Assembly (NCBI RefSeq): GCF_002104995.1 | Contig: NW_024468249.1 | Span: 2,790,001-2,854,000 of the forward strand | Direction of reading: 5' to 3' | DNA from: Linderina pennispora | Lineage: Eukaryota; Kickxellomycota; Kickxellomycetes; Kickxellales; Kickxellaceae | DNA: 64,000 nt | Part shown: positions 62,613-64,000 of the stretch, piece by piece | Layout: each line of letters begins with the position of its first letter | Position numbering within the stretch: the stretch's first letter is position 1 | Made by a program: the position numbers and the translations under genes | The notes under the pieces: model-generated | Seen by the model: the letters and a program-made list of their open reading frames with translations, nothing else | The model's database searches: none | Told to the model about the DNA's origin: nothing

Positions 62613-64000
62613 CTACTGCGCAGACACTTTAACGGCCAGGGCATTTCGGTCAGCAAGCGCCTGTAGCCCAGCAGCATACAGTCTGGGAATGTGCAGGCTC
62701 AAGAGTGACGGTATCCGGCAGACCACAGACTCGAGCCACACCTCCACACACGGAATGCGGCGGGGGGAGTCGACCGACACTGAACACCTCTGCAAGCTAG
62801 CACTCATCGCCCCACTGTGGCCAACAGTCACCCAAGAGCTGGCGTTCTGCAAATGCTCGAACTCGAGCTCAAGCAGCCACAGGCTGGGGAGCTGGGCCAG
62901 AATTCTCCCCACAGATGCCAGCGTGACCGACCGGGTGAATAGCGAGAGCCGCTGCAGATGTGGCCAGTTAACTAATGTGGCATCGCTGAAATCAAAACCC
63001 GATAGGCAGGCGGTGCGTGCAGATGACCAGGCCGCCAGCAGCCCTGCACACGACTCCGTACATGCAGCAACTGGCTTCCAGGCATTTCCAGAGATAGTGA
63101 TGGATAGGTGGTGGATATTATGCAGGAGCCGCACATCGATCCCTCGGAAGGTTTCTGCGTGCTCTTGTATCACGAGGTGTGTCAGGGGAGAGCATAGGAA
63201 GGCCAGGTAGGGGTTGGTCGAGTGCTCGTACGCGTTTGTTACCAGAAGCCGCCGTAGCGCCGGAAATGTATGCATATGGTGGCTTGGTAGGGAGTCCCTG
63301 GGCGGCTGGCGGCTGATGGCAAATTTCAGAGTCAATGAGCGCAGATCAGGGAATTCCGTGTGGCCCGCGGCTGATAGGGCAAACAGGGGCCATGGAAAGC
63401 CACCGCCAATGTTGGTTATTCGGAGAGACTGCAATTGCGGGCACATAACAGTCAATGCGCATGTGCCGCTTGTGATGAATCGTGCGTCAATGTCCATGCT
63501 GGTGAGGTATTCTGATGCCACAGGTAACCCGCTGCTGGCTAGGGGTTCAACCGCACATAGTGACTTTAACCGTGGCATAAACCTCCTGTTCAAAGCACGT
63601 AGTACTGAGCGAAGCCCGCTGCTGGTATGGTGGGCATGGGCAAAGTCAATGTTCGTGAGATTCGGCAGAATATTCGCCAAAACACCTGCTGTCTGATCCG
63701 CACTCCTTTCACATCCGTCGGAAAAACATCCTACCAGTGTGAGCGTCTCGATACTCTGCCACTTGGCAGACACAACTTGTTCTATTGCACCCAAAATTGC
63801 TCCAGCTCCTGGCTTTATGCGCAAATCCTGGGGATTGCCGGCTGTGCATGTTGAAAAGGCGCTGGTGTTTGTTACTATTTTGTGCCGAGTCTCATGATAG
63901 CCAAGCATGCTGCATAGGCACGAGACCATGGTCCGGCTGGATGTGCCCTGCATGTCCTGGAATTCTACGATGAGGGTGCGGGTGAGGGATAAATCCAGGT
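62613..64000 (-). CDS. LRR-type (F-box family-like) protein, 5' end beyond window
   Basis: At least 446 residues from the first ATG (63953), but the frame stays open to the window edge with LRR-like sequence (LSLTRTLIVEFQD), so the true start lies outside. Irregular leucine-rich units throughout: LPNLTNIDFAHAHH, CPQLQSLRITNIGG, FPDLRSLTLKFAIS, WPHLQRLSLFTRSV and LPSLWLLELEFEHL. C-terminus at TGA/TAG 62613. Same architecture as 48985-50610, so probably another F-box/LRR adaptor. No breaks visible. Confidence 0.6.
   Translation of the reverse strand, partial: LDLSLTRTLIVEFQDMQGTSSRTMVSCLCSMLGYHETRHKIVTNTSAFSTCTAGNPQDLRIKPGAGAILGAIEQVVSAKWQSIETLTLVGCFSDGCERSADQTAGVLANILPNLTNIDFAHAHHTSSGLRSVLRALNRRFMPRLKSLCAVEPLASSGLPVASEYLTSMDIDARFITSGTCALTVMCPQLQSLRITNIGGGFPWPLFALSAAGHTEFPDLRSLTLKFAISRQPPRDSLPSHHMHTFPALRRLLVTNAYEHSTNPYLAFLCSPLTHLVIQEHAETFRGIDVRLLHNIHHLSITISGNAWKPVAACTESCAGLLAAWSSARTACLSGFDFSDATLVNWPHLQRLSLFTRSVTLASVGRILAQLPSLWLLELEFEHLQNASSWVTVGHSGAMSASLQRCSVSVDSPRRIPCVEVWLESVVCRIPSLLSLHIPRLYAAGLQALADRNALAVKVSAQ

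Noticed and set aside
1-64000. CRISPR arrays, rRNA genes, bacterial operons
   Set aside because: No spaced direct repeats of that type and no rRNA sequence seen; gene structure is eukaryotic.

Overview
This is nuclear DNA from a fungus. Genes are intron-poor, with short GT-AG introns of about 70-130 nt and branch-point-like CTAAC/TTAAC sequences. The proteins are fungal housekeeping types (Prp3, EAF, RAD51D-like, SAP30BP-like, poly(A) polymerase, GLTP, Pcc1, MEP/AMT, sugar porter). Secreted SH3b-CHAP proteins and large F-box/LRR proteins suggest an early-diverging lineage such as Kickxellomycotina. That placement is inference.

Layout. 1-9.7 kb is a compact, mostly intact gene block: Prp3 (partial), a WD40 protein, EAF, a RAD51D-like ATPase, a membrane SH3 protein and a SAP30BP-like protein. 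9.8-15.4 kb holds a serine-rich hypothetical gene and a repeat-rich membrane mucin. About 17.5-23.3 kb and 52.9-58.8 kb are the two arms of a 5.8-kb inverted duplication. Each arm carries tRNA-Thr(AGT), tRNA-Ser(GCT), a flavodoxin-fold quinone reductase, an SH3b-CHAP secreted hydrolase and tRNA-Trp(CCA), plus relics of decayed mobile DNA. The inner edge of the duplication lies inside a Pcc1 (KEOPS) gene, which is full length at the left arm and only a 3' fragment at the right arm. Between the arms lie GLTP, a C2H2-like gene, a small membrane protein, an Ndc10/Crypton-type recombinase-fold gene, a tiny secreted protein, an F-box gene, poly(A) polymerase, two tandem secreted CBM9-like proteins, a decayed Fanzor (eukaryotic TnpB-like, RNA-guided nuclease family), an ammonium transporter, a decayed PRCC-like gene, an F-box/LRR gene and an FSP1/AIF-like oxidoreductase. 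To the right of the duplication are an AT-rich zone with a C-to-T-decayed ORF, a sugar transporter and a truncated LRR gene.

Three themes stand out. (1) The Fanzor remnant at 43.0-43.8 kb is the most interesting signal. It is split by a 169-bp element with a relative inside the right duplication arm. (2) From about 21 to 39.4 kb nearly every conserved gene is broken by single extra bases, always in the +1 sense, while flanking genes are intact. This looks more like sequence-consensus error than gene death. (3) A different kind of decay, in-frame stops explicable by C-to-T change, marks the mobile relics and the PRCC-like gene. The two duplication arms also differ by insertions present in only one arm.
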